The notes under the pieces are model-generated. The model was not told the origin of the DNA, made no database searches, and saw only the letters and a list, made by a program, of their open reading frames with translations. Positions 33,141 to 45,054 of a stretch of 64,000 nucleotides of DNA are shown one piece after another (position 1 is the first letter of the stretch; each line of letters opens with the position of its first letter). Location: NCBI GenBank assembly GCA_036873755.1, contig JAVTVY010025035.1, positions 1 through 64,000 of the forward strand, read 5' to 3'. This DNA comes from Hanleya hanleyi (lineage: Eukaryota; Mollusca; Polyplacophora; Lepidopleurida; Hanleyidae). The position numbers and the translations under genes are program-made.

Positions 33141-36100
33141 GTTATTTGCTTGTAAACTTACCTCACTTCCACTCTTTGCATTTCTTGTTTCACATGAAAT
33201 CATCTAGTAAGAATTTTGAATAACACAGTTCTCTCCCCTGCTCACTTACCCATAATTCCTCCTTCTTGTTTCCTACTGCAAGTGGGTCAGGAAGTCATTT
33301 TGTTCAGCTCCGTGAAAATTGCCTATTTCTAGCGAAATCACTAGCAGTTGGATTACCTCAGACGTCTGATATTCTTCAAGAAGTCCTTTGGGAAGTATTC
33401 TTTACGTTATCAGCGAAATTATGGCTCAAACTATGTCTCAAATGTCCTGTATGTCTTGTGGTGGTGACAAGCCTGTATATGACCTCCATTCCATGTGTCC
33501 CCAATGTCGCCAGGGAAGAGTATGTACCTGGGATACGGCCTGTGAGGAATGTATTGTGTGGGCGCCCGTCATATTTCAAGTATATCTGGCCGGTTCACTG
33601 GCAGCTATTGAGGAAAATAAAGCTGTTGTGTCTACCAATCTCGCCAGTGAGACTAGGGGGTTTGTTGATTCACCAGCTCGGCCTACTCTAGTCAGTTTGT
33701 TGAACGTAAATAAAGATAAACAAACGCCCCCTCCCGCTCACGATTCTTCCATTTCAGACCAGGCGAAGGGTCAATCAGGTAAGAAACCGACCCGGGTTGT
33801 ACAAGTGGAAGGGACAGTCGAAGATGTGGAATGCGGCACTACTACGACTGTGGAGGTCGAGCTTCCTATCGAGCGGACACCTGGATACGACGAAGAAGGG
33901 AAATCGGTAACGGAGCCAGGCTTAGCGTGGGAAAGCCAGTCAATTCCGATCTCTCGATCGGAAGCGACTTATGACTATGAAAACTTGGGCAATACTAGTG
34001 AGGCGCCTAACGTTAAATTTTCATTTGGTTCCGGGATTGGGAGATTGCCTTCCTCAACCCCGTTGAGGCCTGGACTTTCCGGTCGTTCTATAACATCGCC
34101 TAACACTGGAACGACTGGTTTGCCTAACTTCTCCCAATCTGCTTCCGGTTTCTCTGGTGGCCTTCCTCGTCCCCCTGCCGAGATGTCTGTCACTACGAGC
34201 CTTCTGGGCCACCAGAGATTAAGGTTCCCACAATAACGGCAGTGTGGTATGTATGCAGGTACCTATGATATGTCAAATTTTTTGCCTGCCTCTGAGACGC
34301 GGTATAGAGACCCCTCTCAAGTAGGTCAAATTATGCGGCAGAGTGGTCCCAGAGTGTGAACACACCCCGTCAGGCCCAGCTTCCGGTGCACTCTCAAGTG
34401 ACGGATCCTACGTTGGCTGCTATTCTGCGCGGAATGGAACAGCAACGTCAGGAGATGAAGGAACTGAGAGAGATCATGACCAGTCAAATAAGGAGCGGTA
34501 TGCCGCCGCATCCGGTTTTGTCTGAACAGTCTGTGCAACCGGAAGCAAGATTGACGGGGACTATCCCTTCCATTACTCCTCGTTGGCAGGAAGCCCCGGA
34601 AGCTATGGAAGTGGATAGGGACCAGTACGGTAGCTCTGAATTTAATGAACCTACCAATACTGATCCGGATACTAGGAAATATTATGATTTAATTTCTGGT
34701 ATCTATGACTTGATTCCTGACATGCAGCTTCCGGTCCCACATGCAGGGGATATCGAAACTGAGTCGGGAGAGTCGAATCGGGTTACGAGGTCGGTTTCCA
34801 CGCTTCCGGCCTCAACTGCTATACATTCTATTTGCCACTTGTTCCATAGAACACAGGGTTCATGGCATCATGGAAAATCATGGAATTTGAAAATTTATTT
34901 TCCAGGCCTTGAAAGTCCTGGAATTTGTGTGCTGGTCATGAAATTACTTTGTCAGTCATGAAAAAAATAGTTTTATATTTATATTTTGTTCATTTCGGTC
35001 TGCTGTTGGCCTGTCAGGTAGGCAGAGATAAAATTATTGTAGTCGCCATTGTTTTAAGACCGTCGCTGTTGCAAAACATGAGTTTATAATGGGAGAAATC
35101 TCTTGACAGCTGCCCATATTTTCAGTGTGACGGGAAATAACTGTTAATAGTCCCATAATGCTATAGTTTCAATGGCGGATCAAGATATTTCATGGTGAAT
35201 GAAAATTTGGAAAATGCAAGTTTCAGTTGGCTTGACTTTCGAAAAATGAATTCAAACAATGGATCAAGCATGGGGAAATGACTGCCAAGGTGAATTGTAC
35301 ATTTAAAGCATGTCACGAAGCCATTGACGTTTCCAATATGGGTTAAGCAGCATGGCGAGCAAGAGGCACATTTGCAAATGGATCCCGAATGTTGTCAGTG
35401 TTTCTTTGCCAACTTGAACCACCAACACATAGCGTGAGGGATTAAATGCTGTTACAGGAGCATTTTTCCCCCTCTATTGCTGTATAAAAATATTCTCTGA
35501 ACATTCAGAGAAGTGGGAAATTCAGTGTATTTGTGCTAGTCATCAGGCCTTTATAAATCTTGACTTTTGATAAAATCTGATGTTGTGATAAATATTCCTG
35601 TTTAGCACAGATTACATGCCAGGGCTTAAGATCACCCCCTTACAACGTTGTGCCCAAATTAGGATGCACCCAAATTAGAGAGCAAAAAAAAAAATAATAA
35701 TAATAAAATAAAATAAATATATATATTTTTTCCAAATATTTTTCTTGCATTGAGAATCTATGTTCAGTTAATACTCATGGAGATTCCACGTCAATTAAGC
35801 GTCATATAGGAGTCAAAGCCTATCTATTTTACCAGAATTTGGGTTTTCACCTAAAACAATTTTGCCATGCTGAATAGAGGGTGTACCCAAATTAGGGAGT
35901 CCGTGCCATATCCAGAGCCATTTTGATACCTGTTAAGGGGTATGGGCGCCCAAACTTTACAGCCAATTTTAATGTATTTTACATACCAAGGCACCCAAAA
36001 ACATACAAAGGCGCCCCCCAAAAAAAGGCAAGAAAGGGTGTGACTGTCCCCAAATAAACTCTGGATATGGCCCTGGGAGTATTCTAAAGCCCTGCCAGCC

Positions 36101-36277
36101 CTCTGTATAGAGGCTGGAGACATGCATTGCTTTGTGTGTTATAAACTGTGATTGTGTTCGGAGCTCGGCTTTTATAAGGAAGAGATATACAAGAAAAAGC
36201 TGATTATTCAGAAAGTAAATGTGCCAGCTTTACTCTGGGTACAGTCATGGGATGGTTCCATAGGGAGGGAGGGGGTA

Positions 36278-39200
36278 CAGCCCTTGCTTTTCGTCGGATT
36301 TCACCAGAATCCAACTGGATTCCCGCAGCTTTTTGTTGCGGGATTCTGCCAGAATCCAATTTTGGATTCCTGCAGATTCCCACTGCGAGAATCCAATATT
36401 TATAACAATGTCTATGTAAACTTATGTCTGTGAATAAATCTCTATGCGAACTGACTATGTCTTTGTGTCTTTTTGAATAAATCTATTTTCAAGCTGACGG
36501 TCACTGTTTGTTTTGATTCAGTTACTGAATTTGAAGGCAATTCTTTGTCATTTCCGGTATAACATGAGGCAGCACCTAAAAGGTGCAACAACCCCTCAGC
36601 CAGACAGTTTTAGTCAGTGTATATTGGTACACAATGAATGAAAAATGCATAAGTAAAAGCCTGAAAGATTTGGTTGAATGCAGAAGATGCTTTAGCAGTG
36701 GCTTGTAAAAGATTAAAACATGATAAATTCAGTGTGGGATGTTGGATGCATTGAAGGATTATAATAAATATTTTGACATAGCGCGTGCGAAAAATATGGC
36801 GGAAGAACAGAATATTCTGAACAAAAACAAAAGGCTTCAAGCCATTTTGGCTTTGAACCCTAATAATAATCTAAACAATAATAAAAGTCTTTGATAGCAA
36901 TAACTGTATGAATCCCTGTGTACCTGTTGATTGTCTGTCTCTTTCCATCTGTGATCAAGCAGAGGATGAGGGTGGGTGGATGGCAATCCAAACAGCCTTG
37001 TGATATGAATAACATGTTTCATGGACACCAAATTGTATATCTGTGAGTTTGAAATTGATGAAAATCTGGTCAATGGTTGTCCTAAGATCTGTGGTTGGGG
37101 TGTGGATTCAGGGAAAGAGCCCATGCTCTTGGAAGAAGTCGTTTATGTTGGTTGTTTCAGCCGAGTCGACAGCAAAGTCATTGTTGAAGTCTCCAAGTAT
37201 GACAACATTAGTCGCTGAACAGTGGTTCCTTAGTGATGTAGAAAGTCCGCCCAATCAGAGAAACCAGTTCTGTCATTCATCGTAAGTTTCTTGATGCACT
37301 GATGATGTATATCAAATTTTACATCGAGCACTTGAACGGTATCAGAGAGAGATCATTAATGATTTTGCATAAATTAAAGATGGCCTCCTATCCTTCCAGT
37401 CATTCAGAGGAACTGATCTTCATTGCGAGTGTCTTGATACATCGATGCTGTATACCAAGTTTCATATAGAACACTTAAATGGTATCCGAGATATATATCA
37501 TTAAAGATTTTGCATAAATTAAAGATGGCCACCAAGATTTCCACCCAATCAGAGAAACCAGTTCTGTCATTCATCATAAGTCTCTTGCTGCATCGATGAT
37601 GTTTACCAAATTTTATATCGAGCACTTAAACGGTATCAGAGATAGAGATCATTAATGATTTTGCATAAATTAAAAATGGCCGGCCATCCTTCCCGCCTCT
37701 CAGAAGAATTGATGTGGTTATTCAGTGCAAGTCAAGTCTCTTGATACATCGATGCTGTATACCAAGTTTCGTATAGAACACTTTAATGGTATCAAAGAAA
37801 TACATCATTAAAGATTCTGCATAAATTAAAGATGGCCGCCAAGGCTTTTACCCAATCAGGAAAACTGGTTTGGTCATTCCTTCAAAGTTTCTTGATGTAT
37901 CGATAATCTCTACAAAGTTAAACACTGAACAGCAAAATGGTTTCCGAGATACACAAGATTCATGGTTTCGCATAAATTAAAGATGGCCGCCAAAGTATCC
38001 ACCCAATCGGGCCCAGATTCAATAGGATTCTGGGTAATGAGCATATGAATGTGCACGGCAAGTTTGGTGTGCCTAGGGTAAGTCGTTCTAAAGAAAGCTT
38101 GGTAACAAGAAGTTTCATATAGAATACTTCAATGGTATCAAAGAAATACCTCATTAAAGATTCTGCGTAAATTAAAGATGGCCACCAAGGCTTTCACCTA
38201 ATCAGGAAAACTGGTTTGGTCATTCCTTCAAAGTTTCTTGATGTATCGATAATCTCTACAAAGTTTCACACTGAACAGCAAAATGGTTTCCGAGATACAC
38301 AAGATTCATGGTTTCGCATAAATTAAAGATGGCCGCCAAAGTTTCCACCCAATCGGGTCCAGATTCAATAGGGTTCTGGGTCATGCGCATATGGATGTGC
38401 ACGGCAAGTTTGGTGTGCCTAGGGTAAGTCGTTCTAAAGAAAGCTTGGTAACGAGAAAGCTGTGATGGTTTCGCATAAATTAAAGATGGCCGCCAAAGTT
38501 TCCAACCAATCGGGTCCAGATTCAATAGGCTTGTGGTTGACCACCCAACAATTCTGTGTACCAAATTTGAAGTCTCTAGAAGCAACGGTTCGGTTTCTAG
38601 ATCGATCACAAGAATTGTTGACGACCGGACGTACATGCCAACGACAAGACCCCGCAGCCTAATAGGCTGAGGGGTAAAAAGGATTAAATTGACACGAAAA
38701 TGTATCAGGAAAAGATGCTATCATGGACAAATGCTATCTCAGACAGTAATTGTGTCTCTCGTTGCAAATATATCTTAGTAAAAGCAGGAACTTTAGACCC
38801 ATTCCAAAATAAGACAGCCCTGGCTGCCACGTACATTTAAATATTATGAACCAAGCAATATTCATTAGCTGTGTGCATTGTTTGATCGCCACCTCGTTCC
38901 CCTTGCCAACGTTTTGTGAAGTATACTAAGGTTGATTTGTTGGTATAGACTGCTCCCGAATTCTAATTCAGTTAATTGGAAGTGACAGTTACTCGACAGA
39001 TGCCTGTCCAAGTTCGGCAGCAATGGATGTATTGTACCAGAATTGCCATAGTTTTCCACGTCGGTGGCCATACGACCTTTATTTGAAGATGTTTTGTCTT
39101 GCTTTTTGCATAAAATACAACTGACTTTGATATATTTTCGGTGTTGTTCGTCCTGCTCGAAAACGAATGACTCCTTAATTTTATCAGGCCAATTTTGAAA

Positions 39201-39804
39201 ATGCGTTGCATCGTGAGTGGTGAATGCAACATTTCTGTTGTCAGGCGAAATCCCACACGGAGGTATGACGACCCAATATAGTGGTGATTTAAATTGTCAT
39301 TATCGCCTCTGCACGGAGAGTGGGAATTTCCTGTTTGTGGATCCACTGACATTCAGACTCGGCATATAATCCGGAACGGATCGGAATGCAACACAACAAT
39401 TGCAATGAATAAATGGAATTGATTGATGTTTTATTTATCACAATACCACGATTGACTCAATATCAACTCACTGTAAGTTGATAATTTATTTTTCCAGCTG
39501 CATTGATAATCATTGACAATCATTTCTGACGATATTACGAGTTAATCCTATTTCGTCAAATATGAGTCATGATTTTTAAATTGCTCTTGCGTGTCAAAGT
39601 GAAAGTGAGGTCGGGTTTTTCGCTGCAATCGACAGGACATATGGCGAGTCGACGAAGGTGATGTTGAACCAATACTTTATGAATAAAACTCTTACAAAAT
39701 TGATCGTCGATGATAATATTTTGCGGGAATCCACTTGGATTCCCGTGAAACCATTTTGCGGGAGTATTTACGAGAATCGGATTCCCGCGGAAAAGCAAGC
39801 CCTG
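36278..39804. mobile_element. Nested CAG...CTG element with 5-bp TSD
   Basis: Left end CAGCCCTTGCTTTTCG and right end (inward) CAGGGCTTGCTTTTCCG. Flanking direct repeat GGGTA at 36273-36277 and 39805-39809. Subterminal parts share GGATTC/GAATCC-rich blocks (GCGGGATTCTGCCAGAATCC and mates). Inside lies the composite repeat 36591-38675. No transposase recognised. Confidence 0.82.
36591..38675. repeat. Composite repeat with ~150-bp tandem array
   Basis: Bounded by ACCCCTCAGCC (36591-36601) and GGCTGAGGGGT (38665-38675), possibly its inverted ends. From about 37220 to 38530 it holds about eight diverged units of 145-200 bp. Each ends near GCATAAATTAAAGATGGCC; consecutive copies lie around 37367, 37511, 37659, 37819, 37971, 38167, 38316 and 38474. 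Non-coding; the frames seen in it are by-products of the unit. Confidence 0.7.
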
Positions 39805-40708
39805 GGGTACATTGTCATCTAGCACATGGGATGTCGTGTCATTGGGGAAAATCATGAACAAAGTCATGGAATTTGGCCCAAAAAGGTCATGGAAAGTCAT
39901 GGAATTTGATGTCTCAAATAGGCCATGAACCCTGGAACATTAGCAGAACCCGCTACGCAGAAGGAACGTGCAGTCAGGCTGAGATCTAGAGCTCGCTTCC
40001 GCCCTGCAGGATCTTCTGGTCCGTTCCCGGTACAGAAGCCGAACATACGATCATATGGGGTACATGATTCACCATTCAGCTTCCGGTCTGCAGAGGTGAA
40101 CGGCGATTTTCAGTATTTGTGTCCTTCAAATACCAAATTGCCTAGTAATCCGGATGTTCCGTTTACGAACAAACAGGCCTCCGTACTAGAGGAAACTGCC
40201 CGACAAGGAGTGGCGATCACAAATCACCTGGACTGGTTTCTCAAAGCCATTAAGGATGGTTTGTTTTCGCTGTCGGGCGCGGAGAGTCAAGAACAGTTAC
40301 AGGAGGGAATTAACCTCGTTCTTGACTACCAGAAGATTGCTTCCGGTGCAGTAGAAGATTTGCTGGTGCATAACGCCTATTTATCTTCTATGCTGGTGTA
40401 TTTAAGGAGAAGGGCCTTCATTCCTTTTATGCACGATTACACACCGGAAGCAGTAAAGAGAAGCCTACTAGAAACTTCTACGGCTCCCTCTTTACTGTTT
40501 GGTGATGCTGTTGCCGAGGTCCGACCTGAAATGGATCGTATTGAGCATGACGGGTCAGTGGCTTCAGGTGCTTCGACCAAGAGATCTATGGCTTCCGGGT
40601 CGGGTCCCAAGGCGAAGAAGAACCCGCCTAGTTCCAAGGCTGCTAAGGTTGCTTCCGGTCAACAGCAAAGCCAAGCGCCTTCTTCTTTAGAGCCAAGATT
40701 ATCGAGCT

Positions 40709-42440
40709 TTGGCCATAAGAAGCAGGGTAATGGGAAAAACAAGCAGTCAAAGAAGAATACCTGATGTCTCGGGCCATACCGGATGGCTTCCGGTATGGCG
40801 GAAACACCGAGACATAATGCTTCCGGTCCCGCCACAACTAGACCTTCCAGTAGGGGAAAAGCTTCAGTTGTTTTGGCGGAACTGGATAAGGATCGGGGCG
40901 GAAGCGTGGGTCATTCGAACTATCAGATACGGCTATCGCCTATTGTTCGACACGCTTCCCCCCTTGACTGCATCTCCCCTTCCGTCTCGTATTCCATTAC
41001 GAACGGGTCATCTATCAGCGATACAGTCCTCTGTGGACAAGCTGATAGAGAAGGCTTCAGTAATAGAGCTTCCGGGTTGGGATACAACACCCGGGTTCTA
41101 TTCGCCGGTCTTTCTGGTCCCCAAGAAAGACACGTCCGAGATGTGCATGGTTATCAACCTCAAGCGCCTCAACAAGGACTACCTCACTCCACCGCCACAA
41201 TTCCGCATGGAGTCCTTCCGCTCTATCCGGTTGGTGCTCAAGCAAGGGGAATGGCTGACTTCTCTTGATTTAAGGGATGCATATCCTCATATCCTGATAC
41301 ATCTGGAGGACAGGAAGTACTTAAGATTCATGGTCGGCAAACGACGCTTCCAAATTCAAGTGCTTCTGTTCAGCCTGTCGACTTCCCCTTGGGTGTTCAC
41401 ACGAGTGTTTACACCAGTGGCACAATTCCTGCACAGTCTAGGTATAAAGTACCACTTTTATATCGACGACTCCCTGCTAAGGAATGCCTGCAAAGAGCAG
41501 TTAATCCTAGACACACAGTTTGGCTTAAGGATATTGACATCTCTGGGATACATCCCACACGAAGAAAAGTCAGAACTGACTCCGTCGCAAAGGCGCAAAT
41601 TTCTGGGGGTGGAATACGATACGCTTTTAGCTCTCGCCAAACCCCCAGAAGATCGTTGGCAAAAGATAACAACGAAGATACCTCAAATCCTCAAAGTTAT
41701 CTCAAGCCAGGGCTCTACACTTTGTTGCGATAATCGGCCTCTTCATGTCAACACATGTCTCCAAGAGGGCGGTTGCAGCTTCGTCCCTTAATGATTTCCT
41801 TCAATCATCAATGGGTCGAAAGGCAGTTGAACCCGTGGATACCTGTCACGCCTCTTGTCAAACAATGCCTCCAATGGTGGCTGAATCCACTCAACGTTAT
41901 GCCGGGTGTGTCCTTACTTCTGTTTCGTCCGTCACATCACCTGGAAGGTTGGGGAGCCCACCTCGAGTCCAGGTCGATATCCGGGTTATGGACAATCGAG
42001 GAACGCTCGTGTTGGAGTTTATGGCAGTGACACATGCCATCCACACGTGGGTGAGCGTATTGACCGACAAGAACCTGCTAGTTGCGACGGACAACACATC
42101 AGTAGTGTCCTACATCAACAAGCAGGGGGGGACGAGATCTCCGCAATTACAAAGCCAAGTGGAAATCTTTTTCGGTCTGTGTTGGGACAACAACATATCA
42201 GTGTTGGCCAGGCACATCCTGGGAATTCTGAATGTCTTAGCGGATTCGCTTTCACGACGGAATCAGATAATTCCCACAGAGTGGCAACTTCACCCAGACA
42301 TACTGAAACAAATAGCTCATGTCTGGGAGATGCCACACATAGATCTGTTCGCCACTCGGCACAACAATCTATTGCCCCTGTTCATGTCACCGGTTCCGGA
42401 TCCGTCGGCATATGCAGTGGACGCCCTATCGCAGGACTGA
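40709..42440 (+). pseudogene. DIRS-B RT/RNase H, broken
   Basis: RT motifs are conserved (VFLVPKKD, LTSLDLRDAY, YIDD at about 41460), and the codon that is a stop in copy A reads glycine here. Downstream, a deletion near 41755 shifts the frame. Another near 41943 removes the FTDAS segment carrying the first RNase H aspartate, and a third near 42010 removes about 13 bp. The remainder (LEFMAVTHAIHTW...LADSLSRR) resumes in frame and ends at a stop at 42438-42440, near the MITE. Confidence 0.85.
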
Positions 42441-42465
42441 TCAAGGATGGTAGCATATGCGTTCC

Positions 42466-43039
42466 TAGACTGGATGAGTCTCTATTTCATATGTACTATT
42501 ATTAATAATAAAATGATCTTTAATAAATTGAATGAGAAAAAAAAAAATGAAAAAAAAAAAAAAAATGGATTTTTTTTTTAAAAAATAGAGACTGGACGAT
42601 TTGATGGGTTTCGTCGTGTAAAGATTCCATCTGGAGGCGTGGTTAGTCTGGACGATTGACATGTTTTTACCTTCGGTCGCAATATTTGTATCAATTGCAT
42701 TCTAACGGCATATTGTGACGTCTCGGCAGTAACGTCATTCCCATTGTTGAGGTCATGGTAGTAACGTCATTCTCATTGTTGACGTCACATGAACGCATTG
42801 CTTCCAGCGTGCGTATATGAACGAACCAATCAAATCCTTTGAGTTGGGGGCGGGGTCAGAATACGGAGTTTTCATTGGTGACAAAAAATGCACAGTATAT
42901 TGTGCATTTTTTCTTGCAAAGTTAGCTCCTTTGTGACGTTCCGTCCAGTCCCTGTTTCAAGCATTTCTTAATAGGCAGAGTTACTTCCTCTTGTTTCCCG
43001 TTTAAAATACATTATGAAACAGGGGCTGGATCCAGTCTA
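42466..43039 (-). mobile_element. MITE with 9-bp TSD, copy B
   Basis: A 574-bp copy of the 3159-3754 element in reverse orientation. Ends TAGACTGGAT/ATCCAGTCTA. Target duplication ATGCGTTCC at 42457-42465 and 43040-43048. DIRS-A shows the empty site (ATATGCGTTCCCTC). Confidence 0.95.
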
Positions 43040-43097
43040 ATGCGTTCCCTCCTCCAGCTATCCTAGCGAAGGTACTCCGGAAGATCCACGAACACAC

Positions 43098-44443
43098 TTG
43101 TGTCGTTTATCTAATTGTTCCGTGGTGGCCAGCAAGGCCGTGGTTCCCGGACTCACTGGATCTTCTGGTAGACGTACCAAGACAACTTCCGGTGTGGCAC
43201 AATCTACTATGCCAGCCCGGAACGTCGATATTCCACAGCCAGCCAAGACTGTTTCACTACCACGTGTGCAAGTGGTCAAGAGACACTTCGCTCAGGCTGG
43301 ATTTTCAACGGAAGTTGGGCGCCGAATGGCACAATCAATTCGACCGTCCTCTTCACTACCACGTGTGCAAGTGCTCAAGAGACACTTCGCTCAGGCGGGA
43401 TTTTCAACGGAAGTTGGGCTCCGAATGGCACAATTAATTCGACCGTCCTCTTCCGCTGTATACCAATCAAAGTGGGCAGTCTTCGATCTTTGGTGTGGAG
43501 AGAGGGATATCAATCCATCCAGAGCCACTATCCCTGAAGTAGCAGAGTTCTTGTTGCACCTGTTCCGGGATAAGGGCCTGGTACCCGCTACAGTCGAAGG
43601 GTATAGGGCAGCCATTGCTCAGCCTATTCTTCTGGGTACTGGGATTAATCCCTCAACTGATCCAAATTTATCTGCACTAATCAAGTCATACAAGATTACT
43701 GGTCAGTCGGTTGTTCCGAAATTGCCAAAGTGGGACTTAGCCTTAGTACTTCGGTAATTAGGGAAGCCACCATTCGAGCCAATAGAGGCTATTGATCTCA
43801 AAATGTTATCATACAAAACTTCGTTTTTGTTGGCTCTTGCCTCGGCAACTCGTGTGTCAGAACTGCATGCGCTCGATAGAAGGAACGTCAGACACTCTAG
43901 GGACTGGAGTAATGTAGTTCTCACAACAGTTCCTGAGTTTGTGGCTAAGAATCAAGCTGTCTACGATACTATATCTCGAGAGTTCACAATTCCAGCCTTA
44001 TCTGATTTCCTTTCGTCCGGTCTTGAATCAGACATGTTGATGTGTCCGGTTCGTGCACTTGTGTGTTACCTGAATCGTACTGAGGAGATCAGAGTGGGTA
44101 GGAAGCGTTTGTTTATCCCTTTTGATCCCAAAGCCAAACAAGAAATAAGCAAAAATACTATCTCAAGTTGGCTCAAAAATACGATTCGGCTAGCGTACTC
44201 CACGGCTACGGATAGACAAGCCGCGCTTGTAAACGTTTCGGGTCATGAGATTAGGGCACTAGCGGCATCATGGCCTCTATGGACTAACAGATTAACATTA
44301 TGAGGGCGTGCTACTGGAGGTCGAACACGACATTTGCCTCCTTCTACCTCCGGGACATGACGTTAGCATGTGACGACCTCTATTCCATCGGCCCACTTGT
44401 GACAGCACAGCGGGTGTCTGTGGGACCGAGGCCAGCAAGATAG
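43098..44443 (+). pseudogene. DIRS-B tyrosine recombinase, broken
   Basis: Colinear with the copy A recombinase. It has an in-frame 99-bp tandem duplication (units starting 43255 and 43354), a nonsense TAA at 43755-43757 where A has CAA, and a net 7-base loss near 44291. That loss shifts the frame just before the catalytic tyrosine. ATRVSEL and GHEIRALAAS are still present. Not functional. Confidence 0.88.
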
Positions 44444-44745
44444 CAAGATAAAGACCGGGCGTACAGTTTTTACCCTGCTTGCTGGTGAGTGCATTTTCCT
44501 CTCGTTCCCTTTCGGAAAAAGGGGGGGGGGGCGTATATGCGACTCGACCTTGAAGTCAGAGTAGCGACAGAGGTTCCCTGTGTACCATAGGCATATAGGT
44601 TACTGCTGTTGTATGATCTCATGGATCCTCTTTGAGGTAGAAGATCGGTGATTTCTACTCCCTACTAGTCATCTTGCTTACACGGCTTTTATCACTTACC
44701 ATGGATTGTATCAGTTTGCCCGCCATCCTTTCTGTGGCATTCTAT

Positions 44746-45054
44746 GCAAAGAGTGGAAGTGAGGTAAGTTTTCAGCGCAAATAACGGTAAATTTTCTGTT
44801 ATTAAGCTAAAACTTACCTCACTTCCAGTGATGCCCACCCACCTCCCCTCTGTGATACATCCTAACCATGTATCGCAGTGGAAACAAGAAGGAGGAATTA
44901 TGGGTAAGTGAGCAGTCAGGTGACTAGCAGGGGAGAGAACTGTGTTATTCAAAATTCTTACTAGATGATTTCATGTGAAACAAGAAATGCAAAGAGTGGA
45001 AGTGAGGTAAGTTTTAGCTTAATAACAGAAAATTTACCTGTGAAATTTTTTTTT
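44746..45054 (+). repeat. DIRS-B internal complementary region and right ITR
   Basis: The internal region at about 44746-44830 lacks part of the junction seen in A (CAAATAACGGTAAATTTTC). The right ITR is at about 44880-45054 and pairs with 33141-33285. A poly-G tract is at 44520-44530. Confidence 0.85.

Larger units (their letters stand above)
34854..39934. mobile_element. CAG...CTG element with 5-bp TSD, in DIRS-B Gag
   Basis: Ends CAGGGTTCATGGC / GCCATGAACCCTG with a direct repeat GAACA at 34849-34853 and 39935-39939. The uninterrupted site is visible in DIRS-A (CATAGAACTTTAGCAG). Subterminal sequences are rich in TCATGGAATTTG and CTTGAAAGTCCTGGAA blocks. The interior holds another CAG...CTG element (36278-39804). 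No transposase frame is recognised. Confidence 0.88.
33421..40764 (+). pseudogene. DIRS-B Gag-like gene, broken
   Basis: Start ATG 33421 chosen by match to copy A (an in-frame upstream ATG at 33388 is less likely). Exon-like pieces: 33421-34236, ending in a stop where A has CAA; 34356-34853; then, after the 5.1-kb insertion, 39940-40764. About 180 bp present in A (15578-15765) is deleted near 34340. The C-terminus is complete here and ends in a lysine-rich tail (KKQGNGKNKQSKKNT). This shows the probable original end of the protein. Confidence 0.85.
33141..45054 (+). mobile_element. DIRS retrotransposon, copy B (heavily interrupted)
   Basis: Same family as copy A: colinear frames, same start context and the same ITR/ICR design, starting GTTATTTGCTTGTAAAC. 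About 6.3 kb of its own sequence is spread over 11.9 kb because of a 5.1-kb insertion in Gag (34854-39934) and a 574-bp MITE (42466-43039). Internal deletions and stops disable all three genes. It inserted next to, and apparently truncated, a Tc1-like MITE at its right border. Confidence 0.93.

Noticed and set aside
32630..33223. 197-codon frame as a protein-coding gene, or as the first half of the FHA domain
   Set aside because: No GR or S..H FHA signature and no known domain. It runs through a poly-T tract into the DIRS-B terminal repeat.
37220..38530. Coding array (several 60-126-codon frames) or a CRISPR-like array
   Set aside because: Units are about 150 bp, diverged and non-coding, with no short identical repeats or unique spacers. 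This is an animal genome.
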